Notes: generated by a model from the sequence alone, not told the origin. DNA of 64,000 nt from Streptomyces chrestomyceticus JCM 4735 (GCF_003865135.1 NZ_BHZC01000001.1:3658001-3722000); one strand, 5' to 3'; shown: positions 36,664-45,249, counted from the stretch's first letter. Program-made: numbers and translations.

Positions 36664-36690
36664 GGGGGTGCTGCCCCTACGGGGCGCCCC
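36664..36690. terminator. Possible terminator between converging genes
   Basis: GGGTGC...CCC-TAC-GGG-GCGCCC can fold with one bulge, in the 30-bp gap between rocD and the next gene. Confidence 0.35.
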
Positions 36691-37884
36691 TCACAGAATC
36701 ACATGCGGCAGGAACCGGGCGTACTCGTCCGTGACCAGCCCCGCCGACTCCCGGATGCCGAGCCCCGCCGACTCGTTCTCGACGACCCACGCGCCGAGCA
36801 CCACCCGGTTGCCGTCGAAGTCGGGCAGCGGGGCCAACTCCTGGTAGCAGCATGCATCGTCGCGTACGACGGGTGCCGCGCCCGGCTCGTGGACGGTGAC
36901 GCCGGCGCCCTCACGGCCGAGCAGCGGCTTGGCCACGTACCCGGGCGCGTCGGGCCCGTCCGCCAGTTCGCGCGGCCCGTCGAGGTAGGCGGGCAGCAGG
37001 TTCGGGTGGCCCGGGTACAGCTCCCAGAGGACGGCGAGCAGCGCCTTGTTGGACAGCAGCATCTTCCAGGCGGGCTCGATCCACAGGGTGGTGCCGGTGC
37101 CGCCGCCGTTGTCGAGCGTGTCGAGGACGTGCGGCCCGAACGCGTCGGTGGCCAGCCACTCCCACGGGTAGAGCTTGAAGCAGGACCGGATGAAGCGCAG
37201 CCGCTGGTCGACGAAGCGGCCGGAGAGGCGGTCCCAGCCGATCTCCTCGATCGGGATCGCCACCGTCTCCAGTCCGGCCTGCCGTGCCGTCTCCTCCAGG
37301 TAGGCGACGGTCATCAGGTCCTCGCCCAGCTCGTCGCCGGCGGAGTGCGCGAAGTGCACCGGCGCGCCCGGCGGCAGCAGCCTGGCCTGTTTGCGCCAGG
37401 CGTCGACCAGCCGTTCGTGGAGCGAGTTCCACTGGTCGGCGCCGGGAAAACGTTCCTCCATCCAGAACCACTGCGGCCCCGCCGCCTCGACCAGCGAGGT
37501 CGGCGTGTCCGCGTTGTATTCCAGCATCTTGGCGGGCCCGGTGCCGTCGTACCGCAGGTCGAACCGCCCGTAGAGGGTAGGCAGTTCGGCGCGCCGGTAC
37601 CAGGACTCGGCCACCAGGTCCGCCAGCCGCCGGTCCTCGATACCGAGGTCGGCGAAGCGCCGGTGTTCGACGATGTGCGCGGCGGCGGCCAGGCACATGG
37701 CGTGCAGTTCCTCGACGACCTCCTCCAGCGCCTCGACCTCGGGCAGCGAGAAGGAGTAGTACGCGCTCTCGTCCCAGTACGGGCGCAGCGAGTCGTCCGG
37801 GTAGCGGGTCAGCGGATAGATCAGGCCCTGCGCCTCGACGGTCTGCTGCCAGCCGGGGCGCGGGTCGACGGTGTGCCGCTTCAT
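36691..37884 (-). CDS. Glutathionylspermidine-synthase-family ATP-grasp enzyme
   Basis: 397 residues. The family C-terminal synthase domain is recognisable: PTLYGRFDLRYDGTGPAKMLEYNADTPTSL, then WIEPAWKMLLSNKALL and a Gly-rich loop LLGREGAG with CYQELAPLP. It should join an amine to a carboxyl at the expense of ATP. Actinobacteria do not make glutathionylspermidine as far as known, so the substrate is open. A small lipoprotein gene lies directly upstream in the same orientation. Confidence 0.82.
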   Translation of the reverse strand: MKRHTVDPRPGWQQTVEAQGLIYPLTRYPDDSLRPYWDESAYYSFSLPEVEALEEVVEELHAMCLAAAAHIVEHRRFADLGIEDRRLADLVAESWYRRAELPTLYGRFDLRYDGTGPAKMLEYNADTPTSLVEAAGPQWFWMEERFPGADQWNSLHERLVDAWRKQARLLPPGAPVHFAHSAGDELGEDLMTVAYLEETARQAGLETVAIPIEEIGWDRLSGRFVDQRLRFIRSCFKLYPWEWLATDAFGPHVLDTLDNGGGTGTTLWIEPAWKMLLSNKALLAVLWELYPGHPNLLPAYLDGPRELADGPDAPGYVAKPLLGREGAGVTVHEPGAAPVVRDDACCYQELAPLPDFDGNRVVLGAWVVENESAGLGIRESAGLVTDEYARFLPHVIL

Positions 37885-37923
37885 GCGGGGCTCCCCCGCC
37901 AGCTCTGGTGGGTCGCACCGCCG

Positions 37924-38316
37924 TCACCCGCCGCTGGAGCCGGAGCAGCCGAAGCCGCCTCGGTTGACGGCCGTGCTGTGGCTGAACGTGCCCGAGTCGG
38001 CGTACCGGCCGTTGACGTCGGAGCCGTAGTACCACTGGCCGTCGGTCTTCTTGCCGCCCACGGCGCTGCCCTTGTTCTTCCCGGACGACGAGCCCGTGCC
38101 GCCCGTACTGCCGGTGCCGCTCGACCCGCTGCCGCTCTTGCAGGACTTTGAGTCGATGACGCGGTAGCCCTTGACCGCGTCGTAGCTGTTCCGGTCGACG
38201 CAGCGCTTGTCCGGTTCCGAGCCGCAGGAGGTGAGCGCTGCCGCCAGCGCTCCCATGCCGCCCAGGATCACCGTGCTCGACCGCAGCCTCCGCCGGGCTT
38301 TCGTGTGCTCTGCCAT
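37924..38316 (-). CDS. Small Gly/Ser-rich lipoprotein of unknown function
   Basis: 130 residues from ATG at 38316. A basic start, hydrophobic core and LTSC lipobox predict a lipoprotein. The mature part has four or five Cys, a Ser/Gly linker and WYYGSDVNGRYADSGTF, ending GGFGCSGSSGG. No family I can name. Spacing to the ATP-grasp gene is 39 bp, so they probably form an operon, possibly enzyme plus wall-associated partner. Confidence 0.72.
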   Translation of the reverse strand: MAEHTKARRRLRSSTVILGGMGALAAALTSCGSEPDKRCVDRNSYDAVKGYRVIDSKSCKSGSGSSGTGSTGGTGSSSGKNKGSAVGGKKTDGQWYYGSDVNGRYADSGTFSHSTAVNRGGFGCSGSSGG

Positions 38317-38430
38317 CCCTTGCCTGCCCCCGTACATCTGTGGCAACTGTTTTCGGCCACGCCAGACTAAAGGCCATGTCCCGTGCCACCGCAACGGGCC
38401 TGCGGGGACGGCCGGACCTACAGTCGATGT

Positions 38431-39348
38431 GTGCTGCTTGGGATGATCTGTGCGCTCGGTTCGGCGGTCTGCTTCGGTACGGCGTCGGTCCTCCAGGCGG
38501 TGGCGGCCCGCGCCACCGCACCCGGGACCGGTTCGCGGTCGGGTGTGGACCCCAGACTTCTGCTGCGCGTCCTCGGCCAGTGGCGCTATCTGCTCGGCCT
38601 CGCCCTGGACGGCTGCGGCTTCCTCCTCGAACTGGTGGCGCTGCGGTCGCTGCCGATCTACGCGGTGGGCGCGGCGCTCGCCGCCAGTCTCGCGGTGACG
38701 GCCGTCGTCGCCGTACCGCTGTTGCGGGTCCGGCTCAGCCGGGCGGAGTGGGCCGCCGTGCTGGTGGTTTGCGGCGGGCTGGCGCTGCTGGGGCTGGCCT
38801 CGGGCGCGGAGGGGAAGGGCACGGGCTCCACCGCGCTGCGCTTCGGGACGCTGGCCGTCGCGCTGGCCATCCTGGCCTGGGGCGCGCTGGCCGGGCGGCT
38901 GCCCGGACGGGCGCGGGCGGCGGCGCTGGGGCTGGGCGCCGGGTTCGGCTTCGGCGTCGTGGAGGTCGCCGTACGCCTGATCCCCGACCTGTCCCCCGCG
39001 TCCCTCCTGTCCAACCCCGCCACGTACGCCCTGCTCGTCGGCGGCGGCGCGGCCTTCCTGCTGCTGACCTCGGCCCTCCAGCGCGGCTCGGTGACGGCGG
39101 CCACGGCCGGTATGGTCATCGGCGAGACGCTCGGGCCCGCGCTGGTCGGCGTGGTCTGGCTCGGCGACCGGACCCGTGCCGGGCTGGCGCCCCTGGGCAT
39201 CGCGGGGTTCGCGCTGGCGGTGCTGGGCGCGCTCGCGCTGGCCCGCTTCGGGGAGGCGCCGGAGGAGGCGGGAGCGGCGGAGGGCCCCGGGGCGGCGGTC
39301 GGGGAACCGGCCGCGACCGGCCTACGGCGCGGGCGGCAGGACCCGTAG
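38431..39348 (+). CDS. DMT/EamA-like multi-pass membrane protein
   Basis: 305 residues from GTG at 38431, nine or ten predicted membrane helices beginning MICALGSAVCFGTASVLQAVA. The repeat of two helical halves resembles drug/metabolite transporters, but no substrate is suggested. The C-terminal about 35 residues are Ala/Gly/Glu-rich and cytoplasmic. The last 27 bp overlap the converging MocR gene. Confidence 0.8.
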   Translation: MLLGMICALGSAVCFGTASVLQAVAARATAPGTGSRSGVDPRLLLRVLGQWRYLLGLALDGCGFLLELVALRSLPIYAVGAALAASLAVTAVVAVPLLRVRLSRAEWAAVLVVCGGLALLGLASGAEGKGTGSTALRFGTLAVALAILAWGALAGRLPGRARAAALGLGAGFGFGVVEVAVRLIPDLSPASLLSNPATYALLVGGGAAFLLLTSALQRGSVTAATAGMVIGETLGPALVGVVWLGDRTRAGLAPLGIAGFALAVLGALALARFGEAPEEAGAAEGPGAAVGEPAATGLRRGRQDP

Positions 39349-40758
39349 CAGCGCCTCCAGGACCCCCGCGAAGGCGTGATCGGGCGGCCTGCCGTACGTC
39401 ACGACCAGCCCGTCCCGCGCCCCGGCAACACCCACCCCTCCCTGGCCCCCGGAGTGCGCGAACGTACTCAGCCCCTCCAGCGCCAGCCCCTGCCACCGGG
39501 CCGCCTGGACAACCGACTGCTCGGTGCCCGGCGGCAGTTCCAGGACGACGTGCAGGCCCGCCGCAATGCCGCTGACCCGGATGTGCGGGGCCTGTTCGGC
39601 CAGCGCGGTGACGAGCTGGTCGCGGCGGCGCCGGTAGCGCAGCCGCATGCCGCGTACGTGCCGGTCGTACGCGCCGGAGGCCATGAACTCGGCGAGCGTC
39701 AACTGTTCCAGCGCGCTGGTCTGCCACTCCCCCTGGCTCTTGAGGGCCAGCACCGGGTCGACGAGGTGGTCGGGCAGCACCATCCACGCCAGCCGCAGCG
39801 CGGGCGCGAGGCTCTTGCTCGCGGTGCCGAGGTAGGCGACGCGGTCCGGGTCGAGCCCTTGCAACGCGCCCACCGGCTGCCGGTCGTACCGGAACTCCCC
39901 GTCGTAATCGTCCTCCAGCACCAGCCCGCCGCCCGCGCGCGCCCAGTCGATGACGGCGGCGCGGCGGTCCGGGTGCAGCGGTACGCCGGTGGGGAACTGG
40001 TGCGCCGGCGTGAGCAGCGCCGCCCGTACGCCGGGCAGCTCCGCCAGCCGACCGGTGTCCGCGCCGTGCGCGTCGACGGGCAGCGGGGTGGGGCGCAGAC
40101 CGGCGCGGGACAGCACGTCCCGGTGGAAGGACAGGCCGTACGCCTCGGTGCCGATTCCGCGCACGCCCGAGTCCCGCAGGACGCGGGCGAGCAGGCCGAG
40201 GCCCTGCATGAAGCCGGTGCAGACGACGACGTGCTCGGGGTCGGTCCGTACGCCGCGGGCGCGCGCCAGGTAGTCGGCGAGCACGGTACGCAGTTCCGGG
40301 CGGCCCAGCGGCGGGCCGTAGCCGAACGCGTCGTTGGGGGCGGCGGTGAGCGCGCGGCGGGCGGCGGCGAGCCAGGCGGCGCGGGGGAAGCCGGAGACGT
40401 CCGGGGTGCCGGGCCGCAGGTCGTAGCGCGGGCGGTCGGGTACCGGGGGCCGGGCGGAGCGCCGGGCGGGCGGTGCGGAGCGGGACGGTTCGGCGCGCCG
40501 GGCGACGCGGGTGCCGGAGCCCTGCCGGGCGCTCAGCCAGCCCTCGGCGACCAGCTCGGCGTACGCGTCGGCGACGGTGTTGCGGGCGATGCCGAGGTCG
40601 GCGGCGAGCGTACGGGAGGACGGCAGCCGGGTGCCGGGCGCCAGGCGGCCCGTACGGACGGCTTCGCGCAGGGACCGCATCAGGCAGGCGCGCAGCCCGC
40701 CGGGACCGGAGAGGTCCAGGTGCAGGTCGCGGCCGAAAGTGGCCCAGGAATCGTCCAT
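39322..40758 (-). CDS. MocR/PdxR-type regulator (GntR helix-turn-helix fused to aminotransferase)
   Basis: 478 residues. N-terminal winged helix: LREAVRTGRLAPGTRLPSSR...LGIARNTV. The C-terminal domain is class-I aminotransferase-like, with the PLP lysine in LGTASKSLAP and the DDYDGEFRYD motif. MocR proteins sense PLP-linked amino acids or amines and regulate a divergent gene. Here that is the AhpD-like/PEP-mutase operon starting 48 bp away, its likely target. Confidence 0.92.
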   Translation of the reverse strand: MDDSWATFGRDLHLDLSGPGGLRACLMRSLREAVRTGRLAPGTRLPSSRTLAADLGIARNTVADAYAELVAEGWLSARQGSGTRVARRAEPSRSAPPARRSARPPVPDRPRYDLRPGTPDVSGFPRAAWLAAARRALTAAPNDAFGYGPPLGRPELRTVLADYLARARGVRTDPEHVVVCTGFMQGLGLLARVLRDSGVRGIGTEAYGLSFHRDVLSRAGLRPTPLPVDAHGADTGRLAELPGVRAALLTPAHQFPTGVPLHPDRRAAVIDWARAGGGLVLEDDYDGEFRYDRQPVGALQGLDPDRVAYLGTASKSLAPALRLAWMVLPDHLVDPVLALKSQGEWQTSALEQLTLAEFMASGAYDRHVRGMRLRYRRRRDQLVTALAEQAPHIRVSGIAAGLHVVLELPPGTEQSVVQAARWQGLALEGLSTFAHSGGQGGVGVAGARDGLVVTYGRPPDHAFAGVLEALLRVLPPAP

Positions 40759-40805
40759 ACGAATGGACCATACCCGTGCGCCAATGGCGGCGTAGCGTCA
40801 CTGGC

Positions 40806-41276
40806 ATGACGACGAACCCCCAGCACGGGCACCATCAGCCGCGCATCGCCATCGCGCGCAACGCGCCCGAGGTGTACAAGGCGATGGTCGCCCTCGACGC
40901 GGCCGCCAAGAAGGGCCTGGACCCGGCGCTGGTCCACCTGGTGAAGATCCGCGCCTCGCAGATCAACCACTGCGCCTTCTGCCTCGACATGCACATCAAG
41001 GAGGCCCGCAAGGAGGGCGAGACCGAGGAGCGCGTGTACCTCCTCAACGCCTGGGAGGAGGCCGGCGCCCACTACACCCCGAAGGAGCAGGCCGCCTTCG
41101 CCCTGACCGAGGCCATCACCGTCCTCACCGACGGCTTCGTGCCGGACGCCGTGTACGAGCGGGCCGCCGCCCACTTCGACGAGGCCGAACTGGCCCAGTT
41201 GATCGCCCTGATCACCACCATCAACGCGTGGAACCGCTTCGGCGTGACCACCCGCATGACTCCCGGGCAGGCATGA
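40806..41276 (+). CDS. Carboxymuconolactone decarboxylase/AhpD-like protein, copy 1
   Basis: 156 residues. The redox motif is INHCAFCLDMH (CxxC with a nearby His), as in AhpD alkylhydroperoxidases. It probably forms a trimeric disulfide reductase. Its TGA overlaps the next ATG (ATGA). Copy 2 downstream is closely similar in the central 100 residues, so the pair came from tandem duplication. Confidence 0.9.
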   Translation: MTTNPQHGHHQPRIAIARNAPEVYKAMVALDAAAKKGLDPALVHLVKIRASQINHCAFCLDMHIKEARKEGETEERVYLLNAWEEAGAHYTPKEQAAFALTEAITVLTDGFVPDAVYERAAAHFDEAELAQLIALITTINAWNRFGVTTRMTPGQA

Positions 41277-41764
41277 TGACGACCACCACCGGCACCACCA
41301 CCGACACGAGCACCGACTCCGCACGGCTCGACTTCTACAAGCGCGCCCCGGGCGTCTACCAGCCCCTGCTGAACGCGCACATCGCCGCGAAGAAGGGCCT
41401 GGGCGACGACGTCCTGGCCGAGCTGGTCCTGATCCGCGCCTCGCAGATCAACCACTGCGCCTTCTGCCTCGACATGCACGTCAAGGACGCGCAGAAGGCC
41501 GGGGTCTCCGAGGAGCGCATCCACCTCCTCAACGCCTGGGAGGAGGCCACCGGCCACTACTCCGCCAAGGAGCAGGCCGCCCTCGCCCTGACCGAGGCCG
41601 TCACCGTCCTGACCGACGGCTTCGTGCCGGACGCGGTCTACGAGCGGGCCGCCGCCCACTTCGACGAGCGCGAACTCGCCCACCTGATCTCCCTGATCAC
41701 CACCATCAACATGTGGAACCGCATCAACGTCGCGGTCCGCCAGCCCATCGGCGGCGGAGCGTGA
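41273..41764 (+). CDS. Carboxymuconolactone decarboxylase/AhpD-like protein, copy 2
   Basis: 163 residues. It keeps INHCAFCLDMH and the LTDGFVPDAVYERAAAHFDE block of copy 1, but has a Thr-rich N-terminus in place of the His-rich one. It starts with adjacent ATGs at 41273 and 41276. Its stop overlaps the next gene (GTGA), so three proteins are translationally coupled. Confidence 0.9.
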   Translation: MMTTTTGTTTDTSTDSARLDFYKRAPGVYQPLLNAHIAAKKGLGDDVLAELVLIRASQINHCAFCLDMHVKDAQKAGVSEERIHLLNAWEEATGHYSAKEQAALALTEAVTVLTDGFVPDAVYERAAAHFDERELAHLISLITTINMWNRINVAVRQPIGGGA

Positions 41765-42516
41765 CCGCAGCCGCCTTACGCGCCCTGCACCACGGCCGGG
41801 CGGCGGACGACCCGCTCGTCCTGCCCGGCCCGTGGGACGCGGAGAGCGCGCGGATCTTCGCGGCGGCCGGTTTCCCGGCCCTGGCGACGCCGAGCGCGGG
41901 CATCGCGGCGTCGCTGGGCTACGAGGACGGGAGCACGCCGCCGGACGAGATGTTCGCGGCGGTGGCCCGGATCGTCCGGGCCGTGGACGTACCGGTGACG
42001 GCGGACCTGGAGGCCGGGTACGGGCTGCCCGCGCGGGAGCTGGTGGAACGTATCGCCGCGACCGGCGCGGTCGGCTGCAACATCGAGGACAGCGACCACC
42101 GCACCGGAGTGATCGCCGACGTGGACCGGCAGGCGGACCGGCTGGCGGAGATCCGGGCGGCGGCGGGTGGCGAGCTGGTGATCAATGCCCGTACGGACGT
42201 GTTCCTGCGGGCCACGGGCGGGCCAGGCGGCGATCAGGCCGGTCCGGCCGCCCAGGTCGAGGAAGCGGTGCGGCGCGGATTGCGGTACGCCGCCGCGGGC
42301 GCCGACTGCGTGTATCCGATCCTCGCGCCGCCGCAGGTGCTGCGGGAACTGGCGGAGCGGATCGGGCTGCCGGTCAACGCCATCGCCGTACCGGGCGGCC
42401 CGTCGCCGCGCGAACTCGGCACGCTGGGGGCTGCCCGGGTCACCTTCGGCGGCGGGTTGCACCGGCGGGCGATGGAGGGGGTACGGGCGGTGGCGGAGGC
42501 GCTCCGTACCGGCTGA
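41761..42516 (+). CDS. Isocitrate lyase/PEP-mutase superfamily protein
   Basis: 251 residues from GTG at 41761. The barrel motifs are PGPWDAESARIFAAAGFPALATPSAG, the metal site in DLEAGYG, GCNIEDSDH and INARTDVFLR. The catalytic KKCGH loop of isocitrate lyase is absent, so it is the 2-methylisocitrate lyase-like/PEP-mutase type, perhaps an oxaloacetate or phosphonopyruvate hydrolase. Last gene of the operon divergent from MocR; a hairpin follows. Confidence 0.86.
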   Translation: MTAAALRALHHGRAADDPLVLPGPWDAESARIFAAAGFPALATPSAGIAASLGYEDGSTPPDEMFAAVARIVRAVDVPVTADLEAGYGLPARELVERIAATGAVGCNIEDSDHRTGVIADVDRQADRLAEIRAAAGGELVINARTDVFLRATGGPGGDQAGPAAQVEEAVRRGLRYAAAGADCVYPILAPPQVLRELAERIGLPVNAIAVPGGPSPRELGTLGAARVTFGGGLHRRAMEGVRAVAEALRTG

Positions 42517-42531
42517 GGACCGAGCTGATCT

Positions 42532-42566
42532 GCGGGGGTGGTGACGGCTTCGCCCACCACCCCCGC
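42532..42566. terminator. Terminator between converging genes
   Basis: GCGGGGGTGGTG and CACCACCCCCGC form a perfect 12-bp stem with an 11-nt loop. Confidence 0.8.
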
Positions 42567-42570
42567 GCGA

Positions 42571-43365
42571 TCACTTCTCCTTCTTCTGTGTGGCGTTCTC
42601 CGCGGCGTTCTCCGTGGCGCCCTGCGTGACGTTCTTCGTGGCGGCGATGATCTCGGCCAGGGCCGCCACGACGTCGGCCTCGGACGCCTCCTTGGTGACG
42701 CCGAGGCCGTGCAGTACGCCCTCGCCGTCCTCCAGTTCCAGCAGGGCGAGCAGGATGTGCTCGGTGCCGACGTAGTTGTGGCCCAGGCGCAGGGCCTCGC
42801 GGAAGGTGAGTTCCAGCGCCTTCTTCGCCTGCGCGTCGAAGGGGATCAGCGCGGGCATCTCCCCGGCCGCGGCCGGCAGCAACTCGCTCACGCGCTGCCG
42901 GACGGCTTCCAGCGTCACGCCCTGCGCCACGATCGCCCGCGCCGCGAGGCCCTCCGGCTCGGCCAGCAGGCCGAGCACCAGGTGCAGCGGGCTGATCTCG
43001 GGATTGCCCGCGGCGTGCGCCTCGTTCTGCGAGGTCACCACCACGTTCCGGGCGCGTGCCGTGTACCGGCTGAACCCCTGGCTGGGATCCAGGTCGGACG
43101 CCTCGCCGGGCGTCTTGGGCACGAACCGCTTCTGGGCGGCCTGCTTGGTGACGCCCATGCTCTTGCCGATGTCCGTCCAGGACGCCCCCGAGCGGCGGGC
43201 CTGGTCCACGAAGTGGCCGATCAGGTGGTCGGCGACCTCACCGAGGTGCTCGGCGGCGAGTACCGCGTCGGTCAACTGGTCCAGCGCGTCGGGGTGGACC
43301 TTCTTGATGGCCTCGATCAGGTCGTCGAGGCGGATCGGATGGGTGCTACGACTGGGTTCCGTCAT
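42571..43365 (-). CDS. Clp N-terminal-domain protein with helix-turn-helix
   Basis: 264 residues. The N-terminal about 85 residues include a helix-turn-helix (SWTDIGKSMGVTKQAAQKRF). Residues about 95-245 hold two Clp N-terminal repeats (SRYTARARNVVV...ISPLHLVLGLLAEPEG and ALELTFREALRLGHNYVGTEHILLALL). There is no AAA+ ATPase module. It could be a regulator that senses misfolded protein through its Clp-N half. Two identical-core palindromes lie directly upstream of its start, consistent with autoregulation. The C-terminus is Ala/Thr/Asn/Lys-rich. Confidence 0.85.
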   Translation of the reverse strand: MTEPSRSTHPIRLDDLIEAIKKVHPDALDQLTDAVLAAEHLGEVADHLIGHFVDQARRSGASWTDIGKSMGVTKQAAQKRFVPKTPGEASDLDPSQGFSRYTARARNVVVTSQNEAHAAGNPEISPLHLVLGLLAEPEGLAARAIVAQGVTLEAVRQRVSELLPAAAGEMPALIPFDAQAKKALELTFREALRLGHNYVGTEHILLALLELEDGEGVLHGLGVTKEASEADVVAALAEIIAATKNVTQGATENAAENATQKKEK

Positions 43366-43367
43366 GC

Positions 43368-43384
43368 GTCAACCGTAAGTTGAC
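43368..43384. promoter_or_regulatory. Palindromic operator A upstream of the Clp-N/HTH gene
   Basis: GTCAAC-CGTAA-GTTGAC, perfect 6-bp arms with a 5-bp spacer, starting 3 bp from the start codon. The same arms and spacing recur in operator B. Confidence 0.65.
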
Positions 43385-43395
43385 GCCCTGCGGTC

Positions 43396-43412
43396 GTCAA
43401 CCCTTGGTTGAC
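43396..43412. promoter_or_regulatory. Palindromic operator B upstream of the Clp-N/HTH gene
   Basis: GTCAAC-CCTTG-GTTGAC, centre 28 bp from operator A (close to three helical turns), which suits cooperative binding of two dimers. Binding by the HTH protein is inferred. Confidence 0.65.
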
Positions 43413-43433
43413 GATTCCCGCACTCCCCTTTCC

Positions 43434-43453
43434 TAGAGCATCTGCTCTACTAT
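43434..43453 (+). promoter_or_regulatory. TetR operator overlapping a -10 box
   Basis: TAGAGCA-TC-TGCTCTA (43434-43449) is a perfect palindrome, and TACTAT at 43448-43453 fits a -10 hexamer 7 nt before the TetR ATG. The transcript is probably leaderless and autorepressed. Confidence 0.6.
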
Positions 43454-43460
43454 TGCGCTG

Positions 43461-44063
43461 ATGCGTACCGTCAATGCAGAAGAGCACGCCCGCAAGCGGG
43501 CCCACATCCTCGCCGCCGCGGCCGGCGAATTCGCCGCGTACGGCGTCGACGGCACCTCCACCGCGCGCATCTGCCGCGCCGCCGGGATCGGCTCCGGCAC
43601 GCTCTTCCACTACTTCGCCACCAAGCGCGACATCTTCCACGCCCTGTTCGCCGACGACCTGCCGCGCAACGCCGAAGCATGCGCCCGCGCGACCGCCGAG
43701 CAGCGGCCGGAGGACGGCATCCGCCTCCTCGTGGACCACCTGCTCACCGACCTCGCCGACCCGCTCGTACCGGGGCTCGCCGCCGCGGTCGTCTTCCAGG
43801 TCAACCGGGACGAGGAGTTCGCCCGGCTGATCATGTCCGACACCGCGCAAGTACGGGCCGCGCTGGAGACGTTGACGGCCCGGCTCGCCGAGGAGGGGCG
43901 ACCGCTCCCCTTCCCGCCCGAACGGGTCGCCGCCTGGATTCAGGGACTGCTGGACGCCGCGTATCTCTCCGCCGGGGAACCGGACTTCGACGCCGCGACG
44001 CACACGGCGGAACTGCAACGCATCGTCACCTGGCTGACCGGCGCCGACGCGCCCGACGCCTGA
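43461..44063 (+). CDS. TetR-family transcriptional regulator
   Basis: 200 residues. N-terminal helix-turn-helix: ILAAAAGEFAAYGVDGTSTARICRAAGIGSGTLFHYFATKRDIF. The C-terminal ligand domain is of the usual size. No ribosome binding site precedes the ATG, in keeping with the -10 box placed 7 nt upstream. The next gene, 35 bp downstream, encodes a membrane protein that may be in the same transcript. Confidence 0.9.
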   Translation: MRTVNAEEHARKRAHILAAAAGEFAAYGVDGTSTARICRAAGIGSGTLFHYFATKRDIFHALFADDLPRNAEACARATAEQRPEDGIRLLVDHLLTDLADPLVPGLAAAVVFQVNRDEEFARLIMSDTAQVRAALETLTARLAEEGRPLPFPPERVAAWIQGLLDAAYLSAGEPDFDAATHTAELQRIVTWLTGADAPDA

Positions 44064-44098
44064 ACGCACTCACATCTCACCACAGGGGGAACCAGCCG

Positions 44099-44896
44099 AT
44101 GACGTACGACGAGACTCCGAAGACCGTGCCACCCGCACCGAAGGTTCCGCTGTCCAAGGAGCCGTCGCCAGCACACGAGTTGACCGCACACGACCGGACG
44201 ACCGTCGGCCCCACCACCGGCGAACGCGCCGTGCTGTGGGCGGGCTTCCCCGTCCTGGGCGCGGTGGCGTTGTGGCTGGTCAGCAGGGCGGCGGGCTGGG
44301 TGGCGTCGCTCCCGTGGGCCCCGATGCAGGGGCCGTTCAAGCTGATCGCCTCCGCGCCCGAACCGCTGCTGTCGATCGCTTCCGTGGCCGTCGGTGCCCT
44401 CCTCGGCCTGGCCGTCGCGTTCTTCGCCGAGCGGGAGTACGTGACCGCCGACATCGGGCCGGACCGGGCCGCACTGACCGTCGACGGGGTCACCCGGACG
44501 GTGCCGCGCGCGGCGACCGCCGCGGTCTTCCGGGACGGCAAGAACCTGGTCCTCCTCGGGCATGACACCGCCGAACTCGTCCGCCTCTGCGGCGACTTCG
44601 ACGCGGACCGCTTCGCCGCCGCCTTCGAGCGGCACGGCTACCCGTGGCACCCGGACGGCGATCCGTACGCCGCCGACTTCCGCCGCTGGGTCGCCGCGCA
44701 GCCCGACCTGACCAGCGCCGCCCACGCCCTGTTCAAGGCCCGCGCGCACGCCCTGAAGAAGGGCGAGAAGAAGGACGCCGAGCAACTCCGGGAGGAACTG
44801 GCGCGGCTGGGCGTCGTCGTACGGGACGACAAGGACAAGGCGCAGCACTGGAGGCTCGTCCAGCCTGCTCAGGACACCGACGCCCCCACCGAATAA
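44099..44896 (+). CDS. YqeB-like membrane protein
   Basis: 265 residues from ATG at 44099 with AGGGGGA upstream. A Thr/Pro-rich cytoplasmic start is followed by two membrane helices (about 42-62 and 80-105). Then comes a soluble domain: FAEREYVTADIGPDRAALTVDG...PRAATAAVFRDGKNLVLLGHDTAEL, and a Lys-rich C-terminus. This resembles the YqeB family, of unknown function. Probably co-transcribed with the upstream TetR gene. Confidence 0.72.
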   Translation: MTYDETPKTVPPAPKVPLSKEPSPAHELTAHDRTTVGPTTGERAVLWAGFPVLGAVALWLVSRAAGWVASLPWAPMQGPFKLIASAPEPLLSIASVAVGALLGLAVAFFAEREYVTADIGPDRAALTVDGVTRTVPRAATAAVFRDGKNLVLLGHDTAELVRLCGDFDADRFAAAFERHGYPWHPDGDPYAADFRRWVAAQPDLTSAAHALFKARAHALKKGEKKDAEQLREELARLGVVVRDDKDKAQHWRLVQPAQDTDAPTE

Positions 44897-44908
44897 GGGC
44901 GACGCGTC

Positions 44909-44930
44909 ACTCACGCCCATCACCGTGAGT
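44909..44930. terminator. Weak hairpin after the YqeB-like gene
   Basis: ACTCACG/CGTGAGT, a 7-bp stem 12 bp past the stop. It may end the TetR-YqeB transcript. Confidence 0.35.
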
Positions 44931-45249
44931 AGTCACATCACATGACTTCCGTCGGCTCCCGAAGCAAGTGATCCCTGACACCGAACTTTTCTGTTATACC
45001 GCAACGCCGCTGGTCAGGCGCATAGTTCGCGCCTGGCCGACTCTTTTCGGCACGTCATGACATGTGCAGAGCATCGTGTAGGGTTTCGATCTCTGTCACC
45101 CAGGGTGTTGTTCTGGCCAGCGATGTGGCTGTGCCGTTGCGCGCCTCGGCACCCCGGTGGGCAGCGCGCAACTCCCGCACAGCGGTGTCCGCGTGGACCG
45201 GATCTGGTCGGCCAGATCCTGGCCGTGGACGCCGCGGAAAGGTTTGCCC
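44931..45249. other. Promoter region of the secreted HEAGH protein
   Basis: About 320 bp without a supported gene. CAGGCGC/GCGCCTG (45015-45035) is a perfect 7-bp dyad that could be an operator. The region is AT-richer near 44980-45060. The end holds GGAAAGG at 45236-45242, the ribosome binding site for 45250. Confidence 0.4.

Noticed and set aside
44931-45249. Small coding frame upstream of the HEAGH gene
   Set aside because: Open frames here lack start context and overlap the likely promoter and ribosome binding site.
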